DNA of 33,163 nucleotides from an uncultured Eubacterium sp. Lineage in GTDB: Bacteria > Bacillota_A > Clostridia > Lachnospirales > Lachnospiraceae. How positions within the stretch are numbered: position 1 is the stretch's first letter; the number at the start of each line of letters is the position of its first letter. Location of the stretch: positions 1 through 33,163 of the forward strand of contig CAOKJJ010000040.1 of the NCBI GenBank assembly GCA_948468465.1. Reading direction: 5' to 3'. Made by a program: the position numbers and the translations under genes. Below are positions 24,929 to 32,893 of the stretch, in pieces. The notes beneath the pieces are model-generated. The model was not told the origin of the DNA. It was given only the letters and a program-made list of their open reading frames with translations, and searched no databases.

Positions 24929-26610
24929 TTTATCAAAACCTCTTTCCCTTCAAAGGCAAAGCCATATTTCCGGATGCGATCGCCTGGGAATCCTCTGCTT
25001 TCCAAATCCGCCTCATATCGCTGCTTCTTAATCTGCTTTAGCGCAGCATCCGCAGTTTCCTCCAATGATTTCTCTTCACCTGAATCCCTCACCTTGAATT
25101 CCATGATAACCGCATTGTCCGTTCCATTCTTCGGCTCCATCACCACATCATATCTTCCAAAGCCGCTCTCCCTGTTGGATGTAAGAATGTAGCGGTCTGC
25201 CAGTTCCACAACCAGCCCCAGCACAAAGCCGTGATAGAACCGCTCCGGCTGCGTCTCTACAGAAGGATTTCTTCCGCTGTCAAAGTAGCTGAACGTAGCC
25301 AGGGCTACACGGTTCATATAGGCGTTCATGGATTTTACATCATCCTGTAACAATGCCCTGATAAAGCCGTTATAAACCGTCCCGGAACGGGTAAACCATT
25401 TCCGGATCATCTTTTGGAACATAATCTGTACTTCCTTGTTTGTCAGCGCTAATTCATACAAATCTGCTCCCGTATCCTCATTAAATGCGCAGCTCTCCGC
25501 TTTCAGATATCCGCCTGCCAGAAACAGGCTCCAGATAGCGTTCTCATCTGCGTCCAACTGGTCGAAAATAATCTGTTCATCGACTTCCTTGTACAGATGC
25601 CTGCCTTTCAGCAGGTTCTCCATAGATATTTTTATGTCCGCACTCCCCTCCCGTATCAGCTGGTCTACCAATCCGTTGCTGCTGGTGTTGGCCCAGTATG
25701 TGGAAAGCCTTTTTTTATCCAGATAATTGATGATCGACCAGGGATTATAGATATCTTTCCTTTTTCCGAATGTGAAACCGTCATACCAGGATTTTACAGC
25801 CAGACGGTTTTCATACAGGCCGCATTCCTGCAATGCCGCCCATACCTCTTCCTCTGTAAATCCGAAGCTGTCTTCATATTTCTCTGATGTAGTAGTCACT
25901 ACCTCAAAATTATTTAAATCAGAAAAAATGGATTCCTTGCTGATCCTTGTAATACCCGTCATAACTGCCCGTTCCAGATACGGATTCGTCTTAAATGTGG
26001 AATTGAAAAGGCTCCGGATAAATTCTGCCATCTCTTTCCAATAACCATATACCCATGCCTCCTGAAGAGGCGTATCATATTCATCCAGCAGGATAATCAC
26101 TTTTTTTTCATAATACCTGGAAAGGTAACCGGCAAGTTCCCGCAAAGAAGCAGAAGCTGCCGAATCTGTGATTCCCGAAAATATCTTATTATAAAACTTT
26201 CTTTCCTCTTCCTTTAGTAATTTGCCGGCTAACAAAAAGTCAAATCTGCTGTACAATTTTTGTATCACCATACAAATTTTTTCTCTTGCCAAAAAATAAG
26301 TATTTGCTTTAATATCTGCAAAACTTAAAAAAATCACTGGATAGGTTCCCTGCAGTTTTTGATATTTTTCATCGCTCCAAATGGATAACCCTTCGAATAC
26401 CTCTCCCTTACCTTCATATTCTATAGAAAGAAATCTCTCCAGCATATTCATATTCAGAGTTTTTCCAAAACGTCTGGGGCGTGTAATCAATGTTACATCG
26501 TCTTTATTTTCCCACCATTCTCTAATAAAATCCGTCTTATCAATATAGAAGCAAGACTCTGTTATCAATTTCTCAAAGTTCTGAATTCCTATCCCTACTA
26601 CCCTTGCCAT
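24919..26610 (-). CDS. AAA-ATPase-like protein with C-terminal PD-(D/E)XK nuclease domain
   Basis: 563 residues. The N-terminal start GIGIQNFEKLITESCFYIDK and Walker A RPRRFGKT (residues 44-51), with Walker B VIILLDEYD (171-179), match the AAA-ATPase_like family (PF09820). The C-terminal region holds the nuclease motif YDVVME (487-492) and MEFKV (503-507), with D488 and E504/K506 as expected catalytic residues (PDDEXK_9, formerly DUF1703). Such proteins are numerous in Lachnospiraceae and Bacteroidetes, often vary in copy number, and have no settled function. AGGAGAGG precedes the ATG. It lies next to a methyltransferase gene on the other strand, but there is nothing to prove a link. Confidence 0.9.
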   Translation of the reverse strand: MARVVGIGIQNFEKLITESCFYIDKTDFIREWWENKDDVTLITRPRRFGKTLNMNMLERFLSIEYEGKGEVFEGLSIWSDEKYQKLQGTYPVIFLSFADIKANTYFLAREKICMVIQKLYSRFDFLLAGKLLKEEERKFYNKIFSGITDSAASASLRELAGYLSRYYEKKVIILLDEYDTPLQEAWVYGYWKEMAEFIRSLFNSTFKTNPYLERAVMTGITRISKESIFSDLNNFEVVTTTSEKYEDSFGFTEEEVWAALQECGLYENRLAVKSWYDGFTFGKRKDIYNPWSIINYLDKKRLSTYWANTSSNGLVDQLIREGSADIKISMENLLKGRHLYKEVDEQIIFDQLDADENAIWSLFLAGGYLKAESCAFNEDTGADLYELALTNKEVQIMFQKMIRKWFTRSGTVYNGFIRALLQDDVKSMNAYMNRVALATFSYFDSGRNPSVETQPERFYHGFVLGLVVELADRYILTSNRESGFGRYDVVMEPKNGTDNAVIMEFKVRDSGEEKSLEETADAALKQIKKQRYEADLESRGFPGDRIRKYGFAFEGKEVLIKNG

Positions 26611-26665
26611 TATAACCTCTCCTTATATCCTTTCTTACACCAGCCATTCTTTTATGTATTTTCCC

Positions 26666-26716
26666 TATTTTGCATAGCTTCTATATCTATTTTGCAAAGC
26701 TTCCATATCTATTTTC
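26666..26716 (-). repeat. 22-bp tandem repeats in the AAA-ATPase leader
   Basis: The unit starting TATTTTGCATAGCTTC occurs at 26666-26687 and again at 26688-26709 with two mismatches, followed by a partial copy (TATTTTC). It falls in the putative 5' leader of the minus-strand ATPase gene. Only two and a third copies exist, with no spacers. Confidence 0.7.
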
Positions 26717-26739
26717 TCAGCCAGGATTTCTTTATCCTA

Positions 26740-26768
26740 ATTATAATGGATTCTCCACCTCTTTACAA
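26740..26768 (-). promoter_or_regulatory. Likely sigma-A promoter of the AAA-ATPase gene
   Basis: Minus-strand TTGTAA (26763-26768), 17-base spacer, perfect TATAAT (26740-26745). This gives a leader of about 120 bases that contains the 22-bp repeats. Confidence 0.6.
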
Positions 26769-26821
26769 CAAAAAAAGCAAGGACAAAGCAAGTCCCGGCC
26801 CTATCTATGGCTTTTCTCGCT

Positions 26822-26960
26822 TTATCCCCGCCTTATTCCCTGTGTTCTGTTAATTTTCCCTGCTACCCCATACAATTCATCCTCCACCCGCAGCTTCTCC
26901 ACCGCCTTCTTCTCAATCCTTGACACATACTCTCCTGTCAAATTAGGGCTAAAAATTTTC
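26822..26960 (-). pseudogene. Possible gene remnant with sigma-factor-like end
   Basis: On the minus strand one frame reads LTGEYVSRIEKKAVEKLRVE before a TAA at 26822-26824. The stretch EYVSRIEKKAVEKLR resembles the end of sigma-70 region 4 (Y-(V/I)-S-R-(I/L)-E-K-(R/K)-A). It has no start codon with a ribosome binding site and is short, so it is at best a fragment. The assignment is a resemblance only. Confidence 0.25.
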
Positions 26961-26992
26961 TTTGCAATAGAACAGATTTGTGTGAGAAAAAT

Positions 26993-27021
26993 TTGACATT
27001 TGCCTTTAAATATCTTAAAAT
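26993..27021 (+). promoter_or_regulatory. Likely sigma-A promoter of the methyltransferase gene
   Basis: Perfect TTGACA (26993-26998), 17-base spacer, TAAAAT (27016-27021), 77 bases before the start codon. The -35 is also the right arm of a 9-bp inverted repeat, TGTCAAATT (26936-26944) with AATTTGACA (26990-26998). Confidence 0.7.
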
Positions 27022-27035
27022 GACATTTAAAGATA
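27011..27035 (+). promoter_or_regulatory. 25-bp palindrome over the -10 of the methyltransferase promoter (operator candidate)
   Basis: The arms TATCTTAAAATG (27011-27022) and CATTTAAAGATA (27024-27035) pair at 11 of 12 positions around a single central A. The site covers the -10 element (27016-27021). Methyltransferase genes of restriction systems are often controlled by palindromes at their promoter, either by a C protein or by the enzyme. No controller gene is visible in the window. Confidence 0.55.
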
Positions 27036-27098
27036 GTAGGTTTTTTGTTCGATTATTTGAATTAAATATATTTTTGAACAAGGAGGGGAGATGTACCA

Positions 27099-28217
27099 AT
27101 GGCATTTAACAATATACAGCCGGATGCAATCGACTTATTTTGTGGCGCTGGCGGCCTCTCATTAGGGTTGGAAAATGCTGGTATCCATGTACGGCTTGGA
27201 ATAGAGATTAATCAAACTGCCGCTGCTACCTATACAAATAATCTTCCTGGTCATGTCATCATTGAAGATATAAAAACCGTTTCTGCCAATAACATACTTC
27301 AAAGGCTTCATAAAAGATGTGGAGAGCTTTTTTTGTTAGCCGGATGCCCTCCCTGCCAGACATTTTCTTCGCTTCAAAAGGATAATACTGCTAAAGATGA
27401 ACGCAATAATCTTATTTTTGAGTATATACGTCTGGTAAAAGATCTTAACCCTTTATTTATACAATTAGAGAATGTTCCCGGATTAAAAAACGGACGTGGC
27501 AAAAAAATTTTCAACAGAGCAGTAGATGAACTAAAACAATGGTATCAATTAGACTATGATATTTTAAATTGTGCGGATTACGGCATTCCTCAGACCCGGC
27601 GCCGTCTGGTTATGCATGGTATTCGGAAAGATATCTTTGAATTATTTCATATTGCTGATAAAAATTTCAAAGTATTGCTTCCTCCGGCAACACATACTTC
27701 TGATACAGCAAGTACTCCCTCTCTGCTCCCCTGGGTAACTGCCGGAACTGCATTTATGAATCTGCCCCCTGTTGCTGCTGGTGCTCCTGCGCCAAATGGT
27801 TTTCCAAATCACGAAACCAATGGTCTGACGGACATAAATATCCAGAGAATCAAGCATATACGCGCAAACGGCGGAAGCCGCACCTGTCTGCCGAAACATC
27901 TGCAATTACCTTGCCATCAAAACGGGCATATGGGATATACAGATGTGTATGGCATTATGGATCCTAACCTTCCTGCTCCGACTATGACAGGTGGCTGTAT
28001 TACATACAGTAAAGGCCGCTATGGCCATCCCTATGAGAACCGGGCTATCACTGTTCGTGAAGCCGCCCGTCTTCAATCCTTTCCAGATACTTTTGTTTTT
28101 CACGGTTCCAGAGGTCAGACTGCCCTTCAGGTTGGAAATGCTGTTCCTCCTTTGCTGGCTGAAGCAAGCGGAAAATATTTCTTAAATCTGCTTAATCAAT
28201 TAAAGCAGCTTCCTTAG
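27099..28217 (+). CDS. DNA (cytosine-5) methyltransferase
   Basis: 372 residues. All main motifs of C5 methyltransferases are present: motif I DLFCGAGGLSLG (12-23, AdoMet binding), motif IV GCPPCQTFSS (82-91, catalytic C86), motif VI ENVPGL (124-129), motif VIII QTRRRL (165-170), and motif X with GNAVPP near 346-351. The target-recognition region is about residues 180-300. There is no N-terminal helix-turn-helix extension like that of EcoRII-type enzymes. AGGAGGGG lies 10 bases before the ATG. It is convergent with a minus-strand operon that encodes a Vsr-like endonuclease, as if to provide protective methylation. The recognition sequence cannot be read from the protein. Confidence 0.96.
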   Translation: MAFNNIQPDAIDLFCGAGGLSLGLENAGIHVRLGIEINQTAAATYTNNLPGHVIIEDIKTVSANNILQRLHKRCGELFLLAGCPPCQTFSSLQKDNTAKDERNNLIFEYIRLVKDLNPLFIQLENVPGLKNGRGKKIFNRAVDELKQWYQLDYDILNCADYGIPQTRRRLVMHGIRKDIFELFHIADKNFKVLLPPATHTSDTASTPSLLPWVTAGTAFMNLPPVAAGAPAPNGFPNHETNGLTDINIQRIKHIRANGGSRTCLPKHLQLPCHQNGHMGYTDVYGIMDPNLPAPTMTGGCITYSKGRYGHPYENRAITVREAARLQSFPDTFVFHGSRGQTALQVGNAVPPLLAEASGKYFLNLLNQLKQLP

Positions 28218-28249
28218 GAAGAAGAAATCCATTTATGGCTCTTCTTCCT
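28216..28249 (+). terminator. Intrinsic terminator of the methyltransferase gene
   Basis: A perfect 10-bp stem, AGGAAGAAGA (28216-28225) with TCTTCTTCCT (28240-28249), and a 14-base loop start at the stop codon and are followed by TTTTACTTTTATTTTA. It functions in the plus direction; the minus-strand gene on the other side has no T-run here. Confidence 0.85.
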
Positions 28250-28329
28250 TTTACTTTTATTTTACTGCGACGCCTAATAACAACACAGCCGACAGGAATT
28301 CAGTCAAGCCAAACGTAAAGATTTATTCC

Positions 28330-29907
28330 TTAACAGTTCCTTACCTGCGCTAATGTAATTCCTACTTTATTTCCCTCTGAAAAAGCTTCATTTGCCATTC
28401 TTTGTGCATAATTTTCCTTCAAATTGCAGATATATGTATAATTAAAATTGTTCCCCTGATAATTCCCCCTTATCGACGTTCCGATTCCATCAATAATATT
28501 TTCTCCTGTTTTGATATAAACGCTTCTCAGTTTCCCAAACCAGTCTATGGCAACTACTTCCCCTTTATGTTTCACAAAGCTGCGAAATCCTGACTCTGCG
28601 TTTTTTAAGGCCTTTGATGCATTTTCAATTCTCGTCCCTTTGATAAAAAGGTAATTATTATCTATCTTATTCTCTCGCAGACACTCGCATTTTGCCGTTA
28701 CACATAGCCAAAAAGTTTCCTCATCTCCTTCCTGACTAACTACAAATATATCTCCGAAATCAACCTTATGCCGGATGCTGGAATAAAGATGATTCACTGT
28801 TATCTTTTCATTTAGTTCCATCAACTGTTTAGCATAATTATGAGGTTCAATTTTAGAATATTCTTTTTTCATATCTTTAATAATGCACTCTGGAAGACTT
28901 ACTCCCTGACCGTCTACACGGTCCATAATTTCATCCCGATATAGGCCCTTCATAAAATCATCAAATGTTTCTATACTTTCATCCAGTAAACCTTTAGCAA
29001 AATACCCTAACGCCTTAGAATCTATTCCAGAAAACAAATTGGTTCTTGCCTGTAATACTCTGCGAAGAGAATTGGTATAATTTAACCATATAATATCAAA
29101 GACACTATTCGGCACATTTGTAATATAGCTGGCTATAGAAGATATCAGTTCATCAATGCAAACGCTGTTTTCTGCTCCAGAACCTGACTTTGAAAGACAG
29201 ATGATAATTTTCCCATCAATAATAACTGCTTTATCAGACAATCTTGCTGCTATAGGAAATAATTTGTCTGGCAAAATAGCATTATTCCACTTCAACCACA
29301 GTGGATGCCATGATTCTTTTTTATCATACTTTAAGTCCTTCAAAATCTCTTTAATTTCTTCACTCTCGTGGCTGAAACGTTTCTTCAACTCACATAGTTT
29401 TCTGTCAGAACCAGCAAACAAATCTCCCACATCAGCTTTAAATTCTTCCTCAAATACTCCAATACCCATCCACTTTTCACACGCCTCTTCCACAGACGAA
29501 TTTGTATAGCCGGAAAAATAATCACATATAACTGGATAAATATTTTCAACATCCGGTCTGTTTGTATAAATGCAGATAAATGGGATCTGTAAACCTACAG
29601 CCTGGGCAATGATCTCCAATACAGATTTGTCATTGCCTCCTGTCAATTCCCAGTCCAATACTAACAAATCCTTGTTCCTCATACATTTATCCAGTATTAT
29701 ACTGTCTATGTCTCTATAATATCGCTGCAGTTCAACATGGCCATCGCATCTGTCTTTCAGGTTATTATACATATTCTGAGTAAACTTTTGCTTTTCTTCA
29801 TCGGTTTCATTCGTGCATACATATGGATCAATAAAATCATCATCAATACATATAACATGCTGCAGTGAATCCTGCACTATTTTCTCATACGCATTTCTTA
29901 CTTCCAT
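28330..29907 (-). CDS. Protein with N-terminal receiver-like domain and uncharacterised C-terminal region
   Basis: 525 residues from the ATG at 29907, which has GGAG 10 bases upstream; a GTG at 29913 overlaps the previous gene's TGA and would add two residues. By the numbering from the GTG, the N-terminal 130 residues follow the receiver pattern: VICIDDDF (acidic pocket D24-D26), LLVLDWEL with D87 as phosphoacceptor, and ICIYTNRP with T117 at the usual Thr/Ser position. An obvious conserved Lys is not seen, and about 60 residues separate the acidic pocket from D87, so it may be a divergent receiver (Response_reg_2-like). Residues about 140-527 show no family I recognise. The gene is directly after, and probably coupled to, the dual-GHKL gene, so it is a likely partner or target of that protein. 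Confidence 0.75.
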   Translation of the reverse strand: MEVRNAYEKIVQDSLQHVICIDDDFIDPYVCTNETDEEKQKFTQNMYNNLKDRCDGHVELQRYYRDIDSIILDKCMRNKDLLVLDWELTGGNDKSVLEIIAQAVGLQIPFICIYTNRPDVENIYPVICDYFSGYTNSSVEEACEKWMGIGVFEEEFKADVGDLFAGSDRKLCELKKRFSHESEEIKEILKDLKYDKKESWHPLWLKWNNAILPDKLFPIAARLSDKAVIIDGKIIICLSKSGSGAENSVCIDELISSIASYITNVPNSVFDIIWLNYTNSLRRVLQARTNLFSGIDSKALGYFAKGLLDESIETFDDFMKGLYRDEIMDRVDGQGVSLPECIIKDMKKEYSKIEPHNYAKQLMELNEKITVNHLYSSIRHKVDFGDIFVVSQEGDEETFWLCVTAKCECLRENKIDNNYLFIKGTRIENASKALKNAESGFRSFVKHKGEVVAIDWFGKLRSVYIKTGENIIDGIGTSIRGNYQGNNFNYTYICNLKENYAQRMANEAFSEGNKVGITLAQVRNC

Positions 29908-29909
29908 TC

Positions 29910-32870
29910 TCACTCATCTCCATGTAAACTTATAATAACAAAGCAGGAACCATGTAACTGATTTAACTCCTGGTCATTTGTTGCGTAAATATCAAAATCT
30001 ATTGCATTCAGGTTTCTTTTGGCCAGGAAAAGTCCGATTCCCCTTCCATTTGGTTTTTTAGTATAAAAAACGTCAAAACATCTTTCCAGTTCCGCGCGAG
30101 ACATCTGAGGCCCTGAATTCATAATCAGTGTTTTGTTATTGAACACATCAATCTTTATTATCTTTTTCTCCGCGAATCCAACCCAGTATATGGCATTATT
30201 CACTATATTAATAAATACCGGCAATAACATGGATTCAAAAGTGTAATATATCTGTCTGCAGAAAACATCCGTACACTCAAAAGAAATATTGGCCTTATCC
30301 ATTGCTTTTCCATAGAAATCAAGCAGAGTATTCTTTATATTTTCTCCTGATATATTTTTCCTTACCCGTCTTGTATTTCTATATAAAGGCATTAACATCT
30401 TATGATTTGCCTCCATATGCTGAAACGACATCTTTATGGACTGACAGATTTCTTCCAGCTTCTGATTACCTCTGGCTTCATATGCAAAATTCTGCAGTTT
30501 CTTGCTGATTTCTGAATATAACACATTAAACTGATGATCTATAACATCTATAGATAATCCTACCTGGGCAAGCTCATAAAACATATCCACCCGGTTTGTC
30601 AGCTCAATTTCCCTGCTTTTGTATGCCTCCAGCAAACTTAGCCCCTGACCACCCGGTTCCTGTGAAGATAACGCCTTAAAATAATTCATCAGATATTGAT
30701 TACATATATCCAGCATTTCCCCATATTGGGAATTGAGATTGGAAATACAGGTTCGTGTATTTTCTTCACTGAGTTCTTCCAGATTAATTGTTTCCGGGGA
30801 CAGATTTTTCAATATATTCCTCAGTTCATCAATCTTCTGATTTACGTTCAACCGTATCTGATAAACAAGGTCATCTAACTGCTTTTTACATACCTCCAAT
30901 ATCCGGCCAATTTCTTTAGATATTTCCTTGTACTTTTCCGTATATTCTTCTGCCAACCCGTTTTTGTAGACATTGTTCATGACTATATTATTTAATTCGG
31001 TCAATTCGTTTATCATCTTCTTCCGTTGATCTTCATATGAATAATACAGACTCTGAATACTTTCATTTCCCTCAAAGCTGATATCCGGATCCAGCATGGT
31101 CTTAACGTTGATCACTTTTAATTGCAGGCTGTTAATTTCCGAAAGTAACCTCCGTTCTTCGCTCTTTACAATTTGCTCCTTTTTAAGTTTTTCATCCAGT
31201 TGCAACTTCAGATTCTTTATCTCTTTTTCAAGGGCGATCAACTCTTTTTGCTGAATTTTCAAGCGCTTATTAAGTTCCATAAGCTGCTTTCTGTTTCTTT
31301 GCTTTTCCTTCTCTATCAGTTCTTCCCTTTGCTTTCTCTGCTGCAATTCTTCAGTAAATTTTTTTCTTCTTTCGGAAGCCGTCCCAAAATATTTCACAGC
31401 TGTCTCTTTAAAAAAATCCTTCAGCAGTCCCCGCATACTTCTGTATGCCTCGTTGGAAATCAATCCCTCTCTTCCTGACTTGTCTACCAGCCTAGGATTT
31501 TCTTTCTTGGAAATGCCGATATATCCAAACATCTTCCGGTGAGAAAAGTAATAATAGCCTGCACCTTTGGATCTGTTCTCTTCAAATCCCAGAAAATCAA
31601 AATCTACACGTCCATAAGGAAGAACACGGAACCCATCTCTGTATATCGCAAGTCCTCCGTAGTTTTCAGCTTTTTTTTCATATACTTCCCAGTTATCTCC
31701 AGACATAATACTATTTTTCTTCTTGGCTTCCCAAAAAGCAACCTTCAGTTCCATCCTGCCAATTTTTGTTCTCAATTTATTTCTGGGAACAAAATGGTAC
31801 TCCAGAATCTCGTCATTATATGCTTTTATCTTTCCTGTAAAGCTGCCATCCAAAGCAAATGTCCCTGTAATCCAGTGCTCACAAGCCTGAAATTCCGCCT
31901 CTGAAAAAGATTCTTTCAACTGCAAAAAGTCATGGGCATTCTCTCCTGTACCATCATTGCTATATATCATAAAACACGGACTGTCTTCTTCTGTTTCATT
32001 CTGGCTCTTTTTTAAATCAGCTTCTCTTTCAGCCACTAGTTTTTTATCAAACGGATTAAATAAGCCTGATAAAGCAGAACGGATATAATTCGTCTGTTCC
32101 GCAAACTTCTCCCGATCTTCTGCAAGTACGATTTCAGGACTATTTTCCATTTCCAGTTCCCTTAATTCTGAAATCGGATCAAAAACGACAAAGATTGTTC
32201 CATGTTTAAATGTTTCAAAATGTCCCTTCACCGCTTCTTTTATCGTTTCAGGAATCCGATGATAGCTAATCAAATCATTTAAAACGCTTTCTTTAACCCC
32301 TTCAAACTTTCCCCATGATTCACTGTCAAAATTTTTTCTGAATTCATTTTCAAGTTCCGCATAAGCCTCATCCAAAGAATCTAAAGTTTTCAAATGAGTC
32401 AGAGGAATTTCAACTTCATCCAAAAACATTTCATAATTATCAAGGATCTTCCAGTTCATGAAAAGTATCTGAATATCGCTGTCTGCCTTTTTGGAAAACA
32501 TCAGCATATGATTTCCCAGATATGCCACGGATAAACGTCCAATTCCTTTTTCTCCCAGCGGTACTCTTTCCTTTTTATATAAACGATCTTCCTCACTTAG
32601 CCCACCGCCATATTCCCTTTTATTTCCCGTGCCTATTACAATCCAGTTATTCAGAATATCATTTTCATCCATTCCACGTCCATCATCTGAAATCAGAAAG
32701 ATATCATCCTGAACATCTCGATAACCACCATGATATAATCTTGCTGCAAGATAATCACCATACGCATCATACCCATTTTTCCACAACTCCGTAATTGCCG
32801 TTGGCAGATCAGCAATCTGGGTTTTTCCCAATAAATCAATCGCTCTGGCTTTCGTTCTGAAATTAGCCAT
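29910..32870 (-). CDS. Large protein with two GHKL ATPase modules (MORC/Hsp90-like and histidine-kinase-like)
   Basis: 986 residues. The N-terminal module has ITELWKNGYDAYG (E28, N32, D35; N-box), LISDDGRGMDEND (D63-G64-x-G66) and LGEKGIGRLS (106-111, G2 box), as in Hsp90/MutL/MORC ATPases; residues about 120-500 may be its transducer region. Residues about 505-590 are a highly charged coiled coil (RKQLMELNKRLKIQQKELIA). The C-terminal module has IDHQFN (H779, where a phosphoacceptor helix of a kinase would lie), INIVNNAIYWV (N891/N892), a degenerate IMNSGPQM in place of DxGxG, and GRGIGLFLAKRNL (G942-G946). So it resembles a histidine kinase catalytic end, but the degenerate G1 box questions nucleotide turnover. 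GGAGGTTTCAGG precedes the ATG. It sits 23 bases after vsr and runs into the receiver gene. Confidence 0.85.
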   Translation of the reverse strand: MANFRTKARAIDLLGKTQIADLPTAITELWKNGYDAYGDYLAARLYHGGYRDVQDDIFLISDDGRGMDENDILNNWIVIGTGNKREYGGGLSEEDRLYKKERVPLGEKGIGRLSVAYLGNHMLMFSKKADSDIQILFMNWKILDNYEMFLDEVEIPLTHLKTLDSLDEAYAELENEFRKNFDSESWGKFEGVKESVLNDLISYHRIPETIKEAVKGHFETFKHGTIFVVFDPISELRELEMENSPEIVLAEDREKFAEQTNYIRSALSGLFNPFDKKLVAEREADLKKSQNETEEDSPCFMIYSNDGTGENAHDFLQLKESFSEAEFQACEHWITGTFALDGSFTGKIKAYNDEILEYHFVPRNKLRTKIGRMELKVAFWEAKKKNSIMSGDNWEVYEKKAENYGGLAIYRDGFRVLPYGRVDFDFLGFEENRSKGAGYYYFSHRKMFGYIGISKKENPRLVDKSGREGLISNEAYRSMRGLLKDFFKETAVKYFGTASERRKKFTEELQQRKQREELIEKEKQRNRKQLMELNKRLKIQQKELIALEKEIKNLKLQLDEKLKKEQIVKSEERRLLSEINSLQLKVINVKTMLDPDISFEGNESIQSLYYSYEDQRKKMINELTELNNIVMNNVYKNGLAEEYTEKYKEISKEIGRILEVCKKQLDDLVYQIRLNVNQKIDELRNILKNLSPETINLEELSEENTRTCISNLNSQYGEMLDICNQYLMNYFKALSSQEPGGQGLSLLEAYKSREIELTNRVDMFYELAQVGLSIDVIDHQFNVLYSEISKKLQNFAYEARGNQKLEEICQSIKMSFQHMEANHKMLMPLYRNTRRVRKNISGENIKNTLLDFYGKAMDKANISFECTDVFCRQIYYTFESMLLPVFINIVNNAIYWVGFAEKKIIKIDVFNNKTLIMNSGPQMSRAELERCFDVFYTKKPNGRGIGLFLAKRNLNAIDFDIYATNDQELNQLHGSCFVIISLHGDE

Positions 32871-32893
32871 CCTGAAACCTCCATTCGGGACAT

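Larger units (their letters stand above)
26611..27098. other. 488-base intergenic region between divergent genes
   Basis: It holds the divergent promoters of the AAA-ATPase (minus) and the methyltransferase (plus), tandem repeats, an operator-like palindrome and a short possible gene remnant, each listed separately. No tRNA or other RNA gene is evident. Confidence 0.7.

Noticed and set aside
26666..26716. Tandem repeats that could be read as a CRISPR fragment
   Set aside because: Units abut without spacers, only two copies are complete, and no cas gene is present.
26670..26996. Plus-strand 108-residue frame before the methyltransferase
   Set aside because: It runs through the ATPase promoter and the repeats, ends in the -35 of the next promoter, and has no ribosome binding site.
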